A stretch of 64,000 nucleotides of DNA from Aquimarina latercula DSM 2041 (GCF_000430645.1 NZ_AUMK01000012.1:124001-188000), one strand, 5' to 3'. Positions 8,164 through 17,483 are shown, counted from the stretch's first letter. The notes: generated from the letters alone by a model not told the origin. Made by a program: numbers and translations.

Positions 8164-10629
8164 TTATTTAGACAACAAAGCTACCATCTTTTTAATACGA
8201 TCTTCAAGTTTTTCGCTGGATAATTTTTCTCGTAATCGATCTGTTATAATAGGGAATGAAAAAGGAGTCGCTTTTTTACAGGATTTCCAAACAATAGATT
8301 GATTTTCTATTCTTTCCAAGGCCTTTTGTAATCTTCCTTCTTCTAATTGATGTTCAAATGTTTCAATAAAAGATTGTTGGTATAAGAGGTTTTTAGACTC
8401 AAAATCTCTAAAAACATTGAATAATAATTGCGAACTAGATTGCAAATGTTTGCTTTTTAATATTTTATCGGGATATCCCGTAAACACCATTCCTGATATT
8501 ACGGCTATATCTCTAAATTTGCGCCTTGCCATTTCTGTAGCATTTAGGCTTTTTTGAAGATCATTGTGCATATGATCTGTAGCAAAAAGATTGTTGTCAA
8601 TTACCTGTTGCATATCAATTTCTTGGTCTGATAACAGTTCAAAACCGTAATCATTAAATGCTAAGGAAAAGGAGATAGGAAATAAAAGACTAATTCTATA
8701 GGCCAACAAGCTTCCTAAAGCTTCGTGGACAAATCTACCTTCAAAAGGATAAAAAATCGCGTGATATCCTTCTCTAGTTTTAAAGGTTTCTATTAAGAAT
8801 TCATCGGACCCTGGAACGATACTTTCTTCTTGTTGTTTCTGAAATATGTGTGATAGTGCTTTTAATTCCAAAGATTTTTTTTCGTCAGTTTTGGATGAAA
8901 CTTTATATAATTCCTTCCGAAGTAATTCAGACATTTGGGATGTTAGTGTCAATCGACCACCCATCCAACTAGGAACTTTGGAAGTTTTTTTTGAAGATTT
9001 TCTTACCAAAACTTTCATTTCTTTTATCCTAACAAGTTCCAGGTTTCGTCCTGCAAAAGTAAAAACATCTCCAGGTTTCAATTTTGAAATAAACCATTCT
9101 TCAATGCTTCCAATATATCCACCTTTAAGGTATTTGACCGTTAACACAGCATCACTAACAATGGTACCTATCTGTAAGCGGTGACGCATTGCAATACCAC
9201 GATTATTTACTTTGAATAATCCATCTTCTAGAATTTCTACTTTTTTATATTCATCATAACTTTGTAAACTTTGACTACCAATAGTTATAAAATTTAGGAT
9301 CCATCTCCAATCATCTTCAGAAATAGCTTGGTAACAAAAAGTGCTTTTAATTTCGTGATAAATCTCTTTTGGATAGAATCCATCAGAAACCGCTAGTGTG
9401 GTAAGATACTGAATCAGTACATCATAACTATTTAGGTACGGAATTCGATCTTCTACGGTATTATGTTTTACAGCTTGCTGTAAAGCAGATGCTTCAATTA
9501 ATTCTATAGCATGTGTTGGCAAAAAATAGATTACACTGGTTTTACCAGGTTGATGTCCGCTACGACCTGCTCGCTGTAAGAATCGTGCCACTCCTTTTGG
9601 CCCTCCAATCTGAATAATAGTTTCTACTGGAGCAAAATCAACACCTAGATCAAGACTAGAAGTGCAGACTACTGCTTTTAAAGATTCATTACGTATTGCT
9701 TGTTCTACCCAAAGCCTTGTTTCTTTGTTAATACTACCGTGATGCATAGCCATTTCTCCTGCGAATTCAGGATATTTTTGTAGTATTTTCTGAAACCAGA
9801 TTTCGCATTGGCTACGAGTATTAGTGAAAAGTAATGTTGTTTTACTTGTTTTGATAATAGGTACAACCTCGTCTAATAAATGAATTCCCAAGTGACCCCG
9901 CCAAGGAAAGGTTTCCATTTCTTTGGGAATAATACTTTTTACCTTAATTTTCTTTTTGATGTTAGCTTTGATTAATACCGAGTTTTGTAAAGCATCTGAT
10001 TGATATCCTAATAAAACTTCACGTGCCTGCTCCAAGTTTCCGATGGTAGCTGATATTCCCCAAATTCTAAGTTTAGAAGAAACTGTTTTTAATCGAGATA
10101 GTGCTAATTCAATTTGAACTCCTCTCTTGGTTCCTAGTAGTTCGTGCCATTCATCAATTATAATGGCAGTGCAATCTTTAAAAGTTTTATCATATCCTTT
10201 TGAAGCAAGTAGTAATTGTAAACTTTCTGGAGTGGTAATGAGCAAATCTGGCATAGAACGTTTTTGTGCTGCTCTTTCTTTTTGAGAAGTATCTCCTGTT
10301 CTTATTCCTATTGTAAATTGTGTATCTAGATCTTTAGCAAATCTTTCTGTAGCTTGTTTAATCTCTTGTGAAAGTGCTCTTAGAGGTGTGATCCATATTG
10401 CTTTCAATCCTTTTTTATGTTTGGTTTGATAGTCAGGATTATCCTTTATATAGTTCAGAACAATTGGAACCCATAAAGAATACGTTTTTCCACTTCCTGT
10501 TGGTGCATTTAGTAATCCATGTTTACCCTGTAAGAATGCTTTCCAACTTTGTTTTTGAAAAGGGAAAGATTTCCATTGTTGTTGTTGAAACCAAGATTCT
10601 GCTATGGTAAAAAGTTCTTTCTGGGTCAT
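8164..10629 (-). CDS. Ligase-associated DNA damage response DEXH-box helicase (Lhr-like)
   Basis: An 821-residue superfamily 2 helicase of the Lhr-core type, predicted to unwind DNA or RNA-DNA hybrids in repair. Walker A is NAPTGSGKTYS near residue 44, the DEXH box is IIIDEWHELLG near 160, and motif VI is FLQRAGRSGHQPG near 355. A winged-helix and Lhr C-terminal region follows. Its ATG overlaps the ligase stop by four bases, implying translational coupling. It is the third gene of the exonuclease-ligase-helicase-PdeM operon. Confidence 0.92.
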   Translation of the reverse strand: MTQKELFTIAESWFQQQQWKSFPFQKQSWKAFLQGKHGLLNAPTGSGKTYSLWVPIVLNYIKDNPDYQTKHKKGLKAIWITPLRALSQEIKQATERFAKDLDTQFTIGIRTGDTSQKERAAQKRSMPDLLITTPESLQLLLASKGYDKTFKDCTAIIIDEWHELLGTKRGVQIELALSRLKTVSSKLRIWGISATIGNLEQAREVLLGYQSDALQNSVLIKANIKKKIKVKSIIPKEMETFPWRGHLGIHLLDEVVPIIKTSKTTLLFTNTRSQCEIWFQKILQKYPEFAGEMAMHHGSINKETRLWVEQAIRNESLKAVVCTSSLDLGVDFAPVETIIQIGGPKGVARFLQRAGRSGHQPGKTSVIYFLPTHAIELIEASALQQAVKHNTVEDRIPYLNSYDVLIQYLTTLAVSDGFYPKEIYHEIKSTFCYQAISEDDWRWILNFITIGSQSLQSYDEYKKVEILEDGLFKVNNRGIAMRHRLQIGTIVSDAVLTVKYLKGGYIGSIEEWFISKLKPGDVFTFAGRNLELVRIKEMKVLVRKSSKKTSKVPSWMGGRLTLTSQMSELLRKELYKVSSKTDEKKSLELKALSHIFQKQQEESIVPGSDEFLIETFKTREGYHAIFYPFEGRFVHEALGSLLAYRISLLFPISFSLAFNDYGFELLSDQEIDMQQVIDNNLFATDHMHNDLQKSLNATEMARRKFRDIAVISGMVFTGYPDKILKSKHLQSSSQLLFNVFRDFESKNLLYQQSFIETFEHQLEEGRLQKALERIENQSIVWKSCKKATPFSFPIITDRLREKLSSEKLEDRIKKMVALLSK

Positions 10630-12254
10630 GATTCCTTCGTTAGGCTGGGGATCAATGTTTTTAAATCCTCTAATGTATTTGCTTCTTGAATTTTTTTATC
10701 CTGTCGCCATCTTAAAATGCGAGGGAATCGAGTTGCTACACCACTTTTGTGTCTTTTGGATAAAGCAATTCCCTCAAAAGCTATTTCAAAAACCAGCTGA
10801 GGAGTTACACTTCTTACTGGGCCAAAACGTTCTAAGGTATTTGCCTTTATAAATTTATCAACTTCCTTAAACTCTGCGTCGGTAAGACCAGAATATGCCT
10901 TTGCAAAAGTGACTAATTCAGTTTTATCCTCGTTCCAAAGTCCAAAAGTATAATCTGTAAATAAATTAGACCTACGCCCATGTCCTCGCATAGCATATGT
11001 TAAAACTGCATCGATAGTTAGTGGGTCTACTTTCCATTTCCACCAATCTCCTTTTTTGCGACCGACTAAATAAGGTGAATCTTTCTTTTTTAACATTAAA
11101 CCTTCTGATCTAACGTCTCGCGATCGTTCGCGCTCATCAGCAACTGCTGACCAGGAATTGAAAGTCATTTTTTCAGATAGATGTAATGGTGTTTCTTGTT
11201 TTATATAAAGTTCAGAATCACAGACGTTCAGAAATAGTTTTTCTAATAATTCACGACGTTCAGAAAACGGATAGTTTCTGATGTCATTTCCTTTCCATTC
11301 TAGCATATCGTATGCTTTTAGAATAATAGGAGTTTTTTGTAATAAGTTTTTAGAAACTGTTTTTCTCCCTATTCTGGTTTGTAGATCATTAAAAGTTCCT
11401 ATTGTTCCATTTGGGAATGGTAGAATTTCACCGTCTAAAACGGTTCCGTTGGGTATGATTTTTAAGAGTTCTTGAAATTCTGGATATTTATCTGTTACCA
11501 ATTCTTCTCCACGACTCCAGACAAAAATTTCGTTGTTTCTAATAATAACTTGGGCTCTGATTCCGTCCCATTTATGTTCAGCATACCAATCTGCTACATT
11601 TCCTAGATCGGAAATTTTATTTTCTACTGCATATGCTAGGTAGAATGGATAAGGTTTTGAAAGAAAATCGGATTCATTTTCTTTTAAGATTAAGTCTTCG
11701 AAAGAAATAGTATTAGGATCCCAATTACCCATCAATTTATATGCTAATATATCTTCGTCAATTTGTGTAGCATTAGATAACGCTCTAGTCATTAATTTTT
11801 GACTAACTCCAATCCGGAATCCGCCTGTAATTAGTTTAGTGAACACAAAACGTTCGTAGTAGTTTAATACTCCCCAATTTTTTTGAAGATATGCGCGTTT
11901 ATGTTCTTCTGATTGTTTTTTAAGCGCAATCATTTCTTGTAGATATTCCGTTAGGGTTTTTGTGGAACTTTCTTTTGAAGTAGGTACTACAAGCGCTATG
12001 GTTTCTGCTAAATCTCCAACAATATGATATGATTCTTCAAATAACCAAAGAGGAATGTTCGCTAATTCTGATGCCCAGGTTCTAAGTAATGTGGTATTTA
12101 CAGGTCTTGGAGGTCTTCGATGAGAGAGTATAGCAATAGTCCATACTTTATCATTTTCTGGAGCATTTTTAAAATAAGAAGCCAATGCACTTACTTTTAC
12201 ATTGGTTTTATTGGTGCTATCTAAAGTTTTGATGAGGTTTGCAAATAGTTTCAT
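10626..12254 (-). CDS. ATP-dependent DNA ligase of the ligase-associated repair cluster
   Basis: A 542-residue ATP-dependent DNA ligase that seals nicks via a lysine-AMP intermediate. It has an N-terminal DNA-binding domain (about 1-190), the nucleotidyltransferase motif EHKWDGIRAQ with lysine 228 as predicted adenylated residue, DGEILPF (motif III region), EGLMLKKKDSPY (motif IV) and KWKVDPLTID (motif V), followed by an OB-fold. Its start overlaps the exonuclease stop by four bases and its stop overlaps the helicase start by four. The replicative NAD-dependent ligase must be elsewhere; this enzyme is a repair accessory. Confidence 0.92.
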   Translation of the reverse strand: MKLFANLIKTLDSTNKTNVKVSALASYFKNAPENDKVWTIAILSHRRPPRPVNTTLLRTWASELANIPLWLFEESYHIVGDLAETIALVVPTSKESSTKTLTEYLQEMIALKKQSEEHKRAYLQKNWGVLNYYERFVFTKLITGGFRIGVSQKLMTRALSNATQIDEDILAYKLMGNWDPNTISFEDLILKENESDFLSKPYPFYLAYAVENKISDLGNVADWYAEHKWDGIRAQVIIRNNEIFVWSRGEELVTDKYPEFQELLKIIPNGTVLDGEILPFPNGTIGTFNDLQTRIGRKTVSKNLLQKTPIILKAYDMLEWKGNDIRNYPFSERRELLEKLFLNVCDSELYIKQETPLHLSEKMTFNSWSAVADERERSRDVRSEGLMLKKKDSPYLVGRKKGDWWKWKVDPLTIDAVLTYAMRGHGRRSNLFTDYTFGLWNEDKTELVTFAKAYSGLTDAEFKEVDKFIKANTLERFGPVRSVTPQLVFEIAFEGIALSKRHKSGVATRFPRILRWRQDKKIQEANTLEDLKTLIPSLTKES

Positions 12255-13279
12255 TCTGTAACCTCACTTTCTTTTTTAGTTTCTATTTCTGCAAGTTCAC
12301 CTTCATATTGTGTTTTTTCTGTACGAGCATCATAGCCAAGTTCCCTAAGATATCGCGAGAATATTTCTGTATATCCGTGGGTACTTATAACTTTAGTAGC
12401 TCCAGTTTCTTTAACGGCCGTTAATAAACCATCCCAATCACAATGATCAGAGAGTACAAACCCTTTGTCAATTGCTCGTCGTCGTCGTGCTCCTCTAAAG
12501 GCCATCCATCCACTTGCAGAAGCAGTTACATAAGGAACCATTTTCCGTATCCAAGTACTGCCATGAGCACTAGGCGGTGCTACTACAATATTCCCGATAA
12601 AATCTTCTTTTTTAGTTTCTCTCGTTACCAAAGTAGTTTTAGGGAAGTCGGTCATTGGTCTAATAACATTGGTCATGTTTTCTATGGCTCCATGTGTATA
12701 AATCCTTCCAATTTCAGGATTTAAATATTTCAAAAGACGTTGCGCTTTTCCAAGAGAATATCCGAAGAGTATAGAAGTTTTGCCTTCTGATTTATTTTTT
12801 GCCCACCATTGGTTAATATCTCTAAAAACTTCCTTTTGAGGTGTCCATTTAAATGGGGGTAACCCAAAAGTGCATTCGGTAATAAAAGTATCGCATCGTA
12901 TGGGTTCATAAGGAACCGAAATCCCATCATTTTCTGTTTTATAATCTCCTGTGAAAACCCAAACTTCTCCATTATGTTCTACTCTGATTTGCGAGCTTCC
13001 GATGATATGACCTGCGGGATGTAGACTAAATTTTACATTGTTTATTATAAAAGTTTCTCCGTATTCTTTCCCGTTAACGTTAATATTTCCTAATCTATGT
13101 TTGATAATTGGGATATTCGTGTGATGCGTAATATATTGTTTATGTCCCCATCGACTATGATCAGCGTGTCCGTGTGTAATAATTGCTTTATCTACCGGTT
13201 TCCAAGGATCAAGATATACTTTGGCAACATCACAATAGATTCCCTTTTCTGTGAATTCTAAAAGCGGTCGATATGACAT
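12251..13279 (-). CDS. Ligase-associated DNA damage response exonuclease (metallo-beta-lactamase fold)
   Basis: A 342-residue metallo-beta-lactamase/beta-CASP-type nuclease. The metal-binding signature THGHADHSRWG is near residue 35, HPAGHIIGSSQI near 108, a metal-bridging aspartate in FTGDYK near 130, and LSDHCDWDG near 275. This layout is that of SNM1/Pso2-like exonucleases in the ligase-associated repair cluster. It is the first gene of the operon and would carry its promoter in the 208-base gap shared with the divergent TerB-like gene. Function is inferred from family membership. Confidence 0.9.
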   Translation of the reverse strand: MSYRPLLEFTEKGIYCDVAKVYLDPWKPVDKAIITHGHADHSRWGHKQYITHHTNIPIIKHRLGNINVNGKEYGETFIINNVKFSLHPAGHIIGSSQIRVEHNGEVWVFTGDYKTENDGISVPYEPIRCDTFITECTFGLPPFKWTPQKEVFRDINQWWAKNKSEGKTSILFGYSLGKAQRLLKYLNPEIGRIYTHGAIENMTNVIRPMTDFPKTTLVTRETKKEDFIGNIVVAPPSAHGSTWIRKMVPYVTASASGWMAFRGARRRRAIDKGFVLSDHCDWDGLLTAVKETGATKVISTHGYTEIFSRYLRELGYDARTEKTQYEGELAEIETKKESEVTE

Positions 13280-13459
13280 AAATGGTAATTATAACTTAAT
13301 TTATTGAAATTACGGAATACTATGTGGACGAGAAAGTGTTTATAGAAATATTAGGAGTTGTTGATGGTCGTTTTTAGAATTGAATTAGTGTATTTTTATT
13401 CTGAATTGGATCGATAAAAAAATCTCGCTTATTAAATTTTAAAAGGAGTATAGTTTGGT

Positions 13460-13467
13460 TATATTTG
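13460..13467 (+). promoter_or_regulatory. Putative -7 box of the TerB-like gene
   Basis: TATATTTG matches the Bacteroidetes -7 consensus TAnnTTTG and lies 20 bases before the ATG at 13488. No convincing -33 TTG is seen at 19-20 bases upstream. Confidence 0.45.
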
Positions 13468-13487
13468 CGGAAAATAAATAAAAATAC

Positions 13488-13922
13488 ATGATGTCAATAT
13501 CTGATTTATTTGATAGTGGATTTCAGAAGAGAAATCAAGATCATTTTGCTGCAATTGTTAGAGTAGCAATGAGTGATGGAGTGATAACTGATGAAGAGAG
13601 CGCTTTCTTAGATCGATTAGCTAGAAATCTCAGTATCTCTGAAAATGATTATAAAGAAATATTAAAAGATTATGCTTCTCGTCCTATTAATCCTCCTACA
13701 AGTTATGACGCTAGATTAGAAAGATTGTTTGATTTAGCAAGAATGGTATATGCTGATAATATAAAAGGAGATGATCAGGTTGTGTTATTAGAGAAGTTAT
13801 GTATCGGATTAGGTTTTAGATCAGACAATGCTAAATATGTAGTTGATAAAGCACTTTTTTTAGTTGATCAAAATGTGGATGGAGATACATTTGCAGATGA
13901 AATTAAAAATATGAATCGATAA
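13488..13922 (+). CDS. TerB-like (tellurite-resistance fold) protein
   Basis: A 144-residue, all-helical acidic protein. It shows the TerB-type pattern RVAMSDGVITDEESAFLDRLA near residue 25 and a second acidic helix pair (MVYADNIKGDDQVVLLEKL) near 85, probably a metal-binding helical bundle. TerB-family proteins occur in stress-response contexts, but standalone members like this have no settled function. No signal peptide is present, so it should be cytoplasmic. Two adjacent ATGs exist (13488 and 13491). It is convergent with the hybrid kinase and shares a bidirectional terminator with it. Confidence 0.8.
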   Translation: MMSISDLFDSGFQKRNQDHFAAIVRVAMSDGVITDEESAFLDRLARNLSISENDYKEILKDYASRPINPPTSYDARLERLFDLARMVYADNIKGDDQVVLLEKLCIGLGFRSDNAKYVVDKALFLVDQNVDGDTFADEIKNMNR

Positions 13923-13946
13923 TCAAATTTTGATAATCAATATTAT

Positions 13947-13979
13947 AAAAAAAGCCGCTTCTATGAAGCGGCTTTTTTA
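13947..13979. terminator. Bidirectional intrinsic terminator between TerB-like gene and hybrid kinase
   Basis: GCCGCTTC (13954-13961), loop TAT, GAAGCGGC (13965-13972) is a perfect 8-bp stem flanked by an A-run on the left and a T-run on the right, so it can terminate both convergent transcripts. The kinase stop codon (TAG at 13963-13961) sits in the loop, and its last residues are encoded by the right arm. Confidence 0.88.
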
Positions 13980-15499
13980 GCTATTTGTTTTACTATTTTA
14001 TAGATTAAATCTTCTTGTTCAAAAGGTTTCGCTATGAAATCATCCATTCCAGAACGTAAGCATTTGTCTCTTTCAGCTTCAGTTGCTTTTGCAGTAAAAC
14101 CTATGATTGGAACTTCGGATATCATTTTGTCTCCATAATTATTTCTGATCATATGGGTTGCCTTATAACCATCTACTTTTGATAGTTTTAAATCCATTAA
14201 AACAAGATCATAGTTTCTTCTTTCTAGATAATTAATTGCCTCCTGACCGTTAATAGCAACATCTACAAAGAAACTTCCGTGACTAATTAATATTTTCATT
14301 AATAAGAATTGAGTAGCTTCTTCATCTTCGACCACTAATATTCTAAATTTCTTTTTAGTTTCTGGAAGGCTGTATTTTTTCTTTTTCTTCGTTGGGATAG
14401 ATTTTGTAACATCAAACTTGAAGGGTAACTTAATATCAAAGGCTGTCCCTTTATCTGGTTCACTAGTAACTTTGATCTCTCCATTTAGGAGATCTACCAA
14501 GTCTTTTACTATAGCTAATCCTAATCCTGTGCCTGAAATTTGTTTATCCCCATTAAAACGCGTAAATCTGTTGAAAATGTTTTTAAGATTTTCTTCTTGA
14601 ATTCCTAAACCAGTGTCTTCAATCTTGAAACCAATACTTATTTTATTGGTACGTTGATAGTTTTTAGTAACTGATAGAGTTACTTTGCCTTCTTCGGTAA
14701 ACTTGAAAGCATTGTTAAGAATGTTATTTAAAATTTGAAATACTCTGGTTCTGTCTCCAATAAGATATTCCTGAATATTTGGATCAATATAAGTTTCGAA
14801 CTCGATGCCTTTTTCTTCGGCAAGTTTGGCGTATGTTTCTTCGAAACCTTCTAATAGGTTAATAAATAGAAACCTTTCGTCTATAATTTTTATTTTTCCA
14901 GATTCTATTTTAGAAATATCTACCATATCCTCTATAAGAGCATTGAGGTGTATGCTTTGTCTCTTAATAATTCGAGCTAATTCTTCTTGTTCAAAATTTA
15001 AATTTGTTTTTTCTAATACCTCGATAAAACCTAAAATACCTGTCAAAGGTGTTCTAATTTCATGATTAATGTTGGCTATAAAACTATTTTTGAACTGTTC
15101 TTTATCAAGTAAATACTGATTTTTAAGCTCTAACTCTTTTGCCCTTAAAATAGACTCATTTTTTTGTTGTGCTATTTTATTTAGTTCGTAGTACTTGGTA
15201 GAGTAATCAAACAAGAGAATAACAACTTCTTCAGAATTTATTTTAATTGTGATATCACATATTTTATCAAGTTTCCCTTCTTCTAAGTGAATACAAGGGA
15301 AATTATAGGTAGTTTCTTCTTTTTCAAAAACCGCAATAAAACCTTCTATAATCTCGAAAAACGGATGTGCATCATAGATAGATGTTCCTATTTTCCATGT
15401 GAAAATATTGCCGTCGGTTTCTTTAATCGTTCCATCGTGTTGAACAATCGTACACTGCGTTTTTTGATTAAATAGTAACTTTTCTTCTTGATATGTCAT
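13961..15499 (-). CDS. Hybrid sensor histidine kinase/response regulator
   Basis: A 512-residue soluble hybrid kinase. Residues about 1-105 form a PAS-like sensor without membrane segments; a helix leads to the HisKA domain with phospho-acceptor His146 in NINHEIRTPLTGILG. The HATPase domain carries an N box (NNILNNAFKF), DTGLGI and GTGLGLAIV. The C-terminal receiver (about 380-505) has RILVVEDEE and the phospho-acceptor aspartate in LVLMDLKLS. There is no output domain, so the signal must pass to another protein. It follows the small GTPase gene by four bases, suggesting it is part of, or regulates, the GTPase module. Confidence 0.92.
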   Translation of the reverse strand: MTYQEEKLLFNQKTQCTIVQHDGTIKETDGNIFTWKIGTSIYDAHPFFEIIEGFIAVFEKEETTYNFPCIHLEEGKLDKICDITIKINSEEVVILLFDYSTKYYELNKIAQQKNESILRAKELELKNQYLLDKEQFKNSFIANINHEIRTPLTGILGFIEVLEKTNLNFEQEELARIIKRQSIHLNALIEDMVDISKIESGKIKIIDERFLFINLLEGFEETYAKLAEEKGIEFETYIDPNIQEYLIGDRTRVFQILNNILNNAFKFTEEGKVTLSVTKNYQRTNKISIGFKIEDTGLGIQEENLKNIFNRFTRFNGDKQISGTGLGLAIVKDLVDLLNGEIKVTSEPDKGTAFDIKLPFKFDVTKSIPTKKKKKYSLPETKKKFRILVVEDEEATQFLLMKILISHGSFFVDVAINGQEAINYLERRNYDLVLMDLKLSKVDGYKATHMIRNNYGDKMISEVPIIGFTAKATEAERDKCLRSGMDDFIAKPFEQEDLIYKIVKQIAKKAAS

Positions 15500-15503
15500 G
15501 GTA

Positions 15504-15995
15504 CTATGCAGTTATTTCCTTAGCAAGATCTGTAAAGAAATCTTGTACGTTTTTATTGGTTTTTGCACTGGTCAAACAATCAACAGTTATATTTAGTTCT
15601 TCGAATTTTTTTGTTACATCTTTTTCATTAACCAGATCTAATTTATTGCCAATAACCTTTACTTTTACCTTAGAATGATTTTTAGAAAGATATTCTAAAT
15701 CTTGGTTGAGATCTTTATAGGTGTCGATACGAGTAAGATCAAATACATAAATAAAGGCGTTGGACCCTAGAAGGTATGACTTTCTGGTGTCTTCTATGTC
15801 TGTATGCCCTTCGGTATCCCAAATGATCATAGAAAGTTCTCGACCATCTGGCATTTCGATTACTTTCTTTTTAATTTGAACACCTAAGGTAACTTTATAA
15901 TCTTCAGAAAATTCGTTATCAATAAAACGTCTGAATAAAGACGTTTTTCCTACACCAAAGTGTCCTAAAAGCACTACTTTTTTAGACAATTTCAT
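15504..15995 (-). CDS. Rab/Ras-like small GTPase
   Basis: A 163-residue single-domain small GTPase of the bacterial Rab/Arf-like type. All G motifs are present: P-loop GHFGVGKTS at 11-19, switch I threonine near 36, G3 as WDTEGH (59-64), G4 NKLD at 117-120 and G5 TSAK at 142-145. The G3 motif DTEG replaces the usual DTAG, which could alter hydrolysis. There is no C-terminal prenylation-type cysteine. The ATG at 15995 is preferred over a TTG two codons upstream; either way it overlaps the upstream longin-like gene, implying coupled translation. Bacterial small GTPases of this kind usually pair with roadblock/longin regulators, as here. Confidence 0.9.
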   Translation of the reverse strand: MKLSKKVVLLGHFGVGKTSLFRRFIDNEFSEDYKVTLGVQIKKKVIEMPDGRELSMIIWDTEGHTDIEDTRKSYLLGSNAFIYVFDLTRIDTYKDLNQDLEYLSKNHSKVKVKVIGNKLDLVNEKDVTKKFEELNITVDCLTSAKTNKNVQDFFTDLAKEITA

Positions 15996-16806
15996 CTTCA
16001 AAATGTTTTTTTAATTTTTTAGTAAAAAGTTCACTGTTTTCTAAGTCTCTTTTAGAAATGTGATGCTGTGCAAAGTTAATAATTTGATCTTCTAATACTT
16101 CTTTAAACATCATATTATATGCGCCAGAAATTACAGCGGCAATATAATAAGAATAAAAATTTTGCACGTGTATAGTGTATAATTCGTATTCTATAGTTTC
16201 CAGATTTTGGTTTCCTCCCCGAAAAGCATCTTCTACAAAACTTTTGATAGCAGTTAACATACCTGCAACCATATCTTTATCAACAGTATTATCTGACAAC
16301 GGGCTGTAATCTGTTATTAGTAAACCAGAATCTTTTTCAATAACAAACATCTGTATTAATCTAGGTTTTGCATAATCTGTAATAGCCAGATCGCCATCAC
16401 TAATTCCTTGCGCCCTTGCCTTAGTTCTTCTAAATAAGTTTTTGAATGAGAATGCTTGCCTAGTTTTTCGATTAATGTTTTCACTTAACAGTTTCATCTC
16501 ATGAGCAATATATTTCTTAATCATTTTACCGATTATCGGAAATAATGCTTCTACCACGGCGTCCTGAGAGTTTTTAATCTCTTCCTTTAAAGTTTCTGTA
16601 ATTGTGGGTCCTAAAGTTTTCGGTATATCCTCAACAAATTGTTTTAATTTATCATCTATAATAGGATCTACCTTATACGATAATTGCTGCTTTTGATGAA
16701 CAATTTTACTTAATTCATCAACTTTTTTGGCAATGGATTCCGCATACTCCTTCTCTTCTGTAAGAAGTAGTTCTTTGAGAATTTTTAATTTATCCTGTTC
16801 TTCCAT
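15982..16806 (-). CDS. Longin/roadblock-like putative regulator of the adjacent GTPase
   Basis: A 274-residue cytoplasmic protein. Residues 1-135 are charged and helical with many Lys/Glu; residues about 150-250 contain FVIEKDSGLLITDYSPL, DKDMVAGMLTAIKSFVEDAF and ELYTIHVQNFYSYYIAAVISGAY. This strand-strand-helix-strand pattern resembles the roadblock/longin-like segment found in some bacterial OmpA-family and MglB-like proteins. Such domains act as GTPase partners. The gene overlaps the GTPase gene by 14 bases. No membrane segment or OmpA peptidoglycan-binding domain is present. The domain assignment is by eye and moderately sure. Confidence 0.6.
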   Translation of the reverse strand: MEEQDKLKILKELLLTEEKEYAESIAKKVDELSKIVHQKQQLSYKVDPIIDDKLKQFVEDIPKTLGPTITETLKEEIKNSQDAVVEALFPIIGKMIKKYIAHEMKLLSENINRKTRQAFSFKNLFRRTKARAQGISDGDLAITDYAKPRLIQMFVIEKDSGLLITDYSPLSDNTVDKDMVAGMLTAIKSFVEDAFRGGNQNLETIEYELYTIHVQNFYSYYIAAVISGAYNMMFKEVLEDQIINFAQHHISKRDLENSELFTKKLKKHFEDEIV

Positions 16807-16826
16807 ATTGTTGGATAAACAGATTA

Positions 16827-17177
16827 CTACTTATTAATTTTTTCTCCCATAGCGATTAAAAGATCACCTAATGTTTTTCTATCAACCTTTTTATCATCTA
16901 GTGTATCTATTTTATCAGCGAGATTGTCTTCTAATTCAGTGATTCTAATATTTATATCAGTGCTAAGATTGTCAATTGCCTGATTTAATTCTTTTCGAGT
17001 ATCTTCAATAAAATCTTCAAGCTCCTTTTTCTTAGAAGAAATATCTTTTTTAACTGAGTCAAATTCAGAATTATAAGCAGCAATGTTTTCTCCAAATATT
17101 AGATTCTTTATTGCTTCTATTTTTGAAGAAGGATCATTTACTACCTGTTCTTGCGCAGCTTTATTTTCTTTGGCCAT
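16827..17177 (-). CDS. Coiled-coil protein, first gene of the GTPase operon
   Basis: A 116-residue protein that is almost wholly charged helix: residues 30-95 show heptad-like spacing (DISSKKKELEDFIEDTRKEL, then DINIRITELEDNLADKIDTL), predicting a long coiled coil. The tail DKKVDRKTLGDLLIAMGEKI is less charged and could be a docking helix. No signal peptide. It begins the operon, 20 bases before the longin-like gene. It may act as a scaffold or effector for the GTPase, but this is inference from position; no family function is recognised. Confidence 0.7.
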   Translation of the reverse strand: MAKENKAAQEQVVNDPSSKIEAIKNLIFGENIAAYNSEFDSVKKDISSKKKELEDFIEDTRKELNQAIDNLSTDINIRITELEDNLADKIDTLDDKKVDRKTLGDLLIAMGEKINK

Positions 17178-17483
17178 TTTTGGTAATTTATATTGTTGTT
17201 CTATGAGCTTCAGGTAAATTTAACATAAAAAACATTAAAAATAAGAGTTCACAGAACAATAATGTTAAAGTTACTTGCTTTTACAACAAATGTAATACGT
17301 TTAATTTATAGAGTTTTAATAGTTGGTTGGAGGGAGAAACTCTTTTATTTTTATCGTTTGATTGCAAGATTAGTGAAAATTAATTGCAATCAATGTATTC
17401 ATAAGCTTTTTTTATAAATACACCATTATCTAACTACTCGCTTGATAGTTAAATAAATTATATCATAAGTAAAACTGATGTAT
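17178..17483. other. 306-base intergenic region upstream of the GTPase operon
   Basis: No ORF or RNA is recognised. On the minus strand TACATTTG (17294-17287) fits the -7 consensus and could start the coiled-coil/longin/GTPase/kinase transcript with a leader of about 110 bases. No -33 element is found at the right distance. Confidence 0.35.

Noticed and set aside
15982..16806. OmpA-type envelope protein
   Set aside because: There is no signal peptide, beta-barrel or peptidoglycan-binding domain; similarity is to a roadblock/longin-like segment found in some such proteins.
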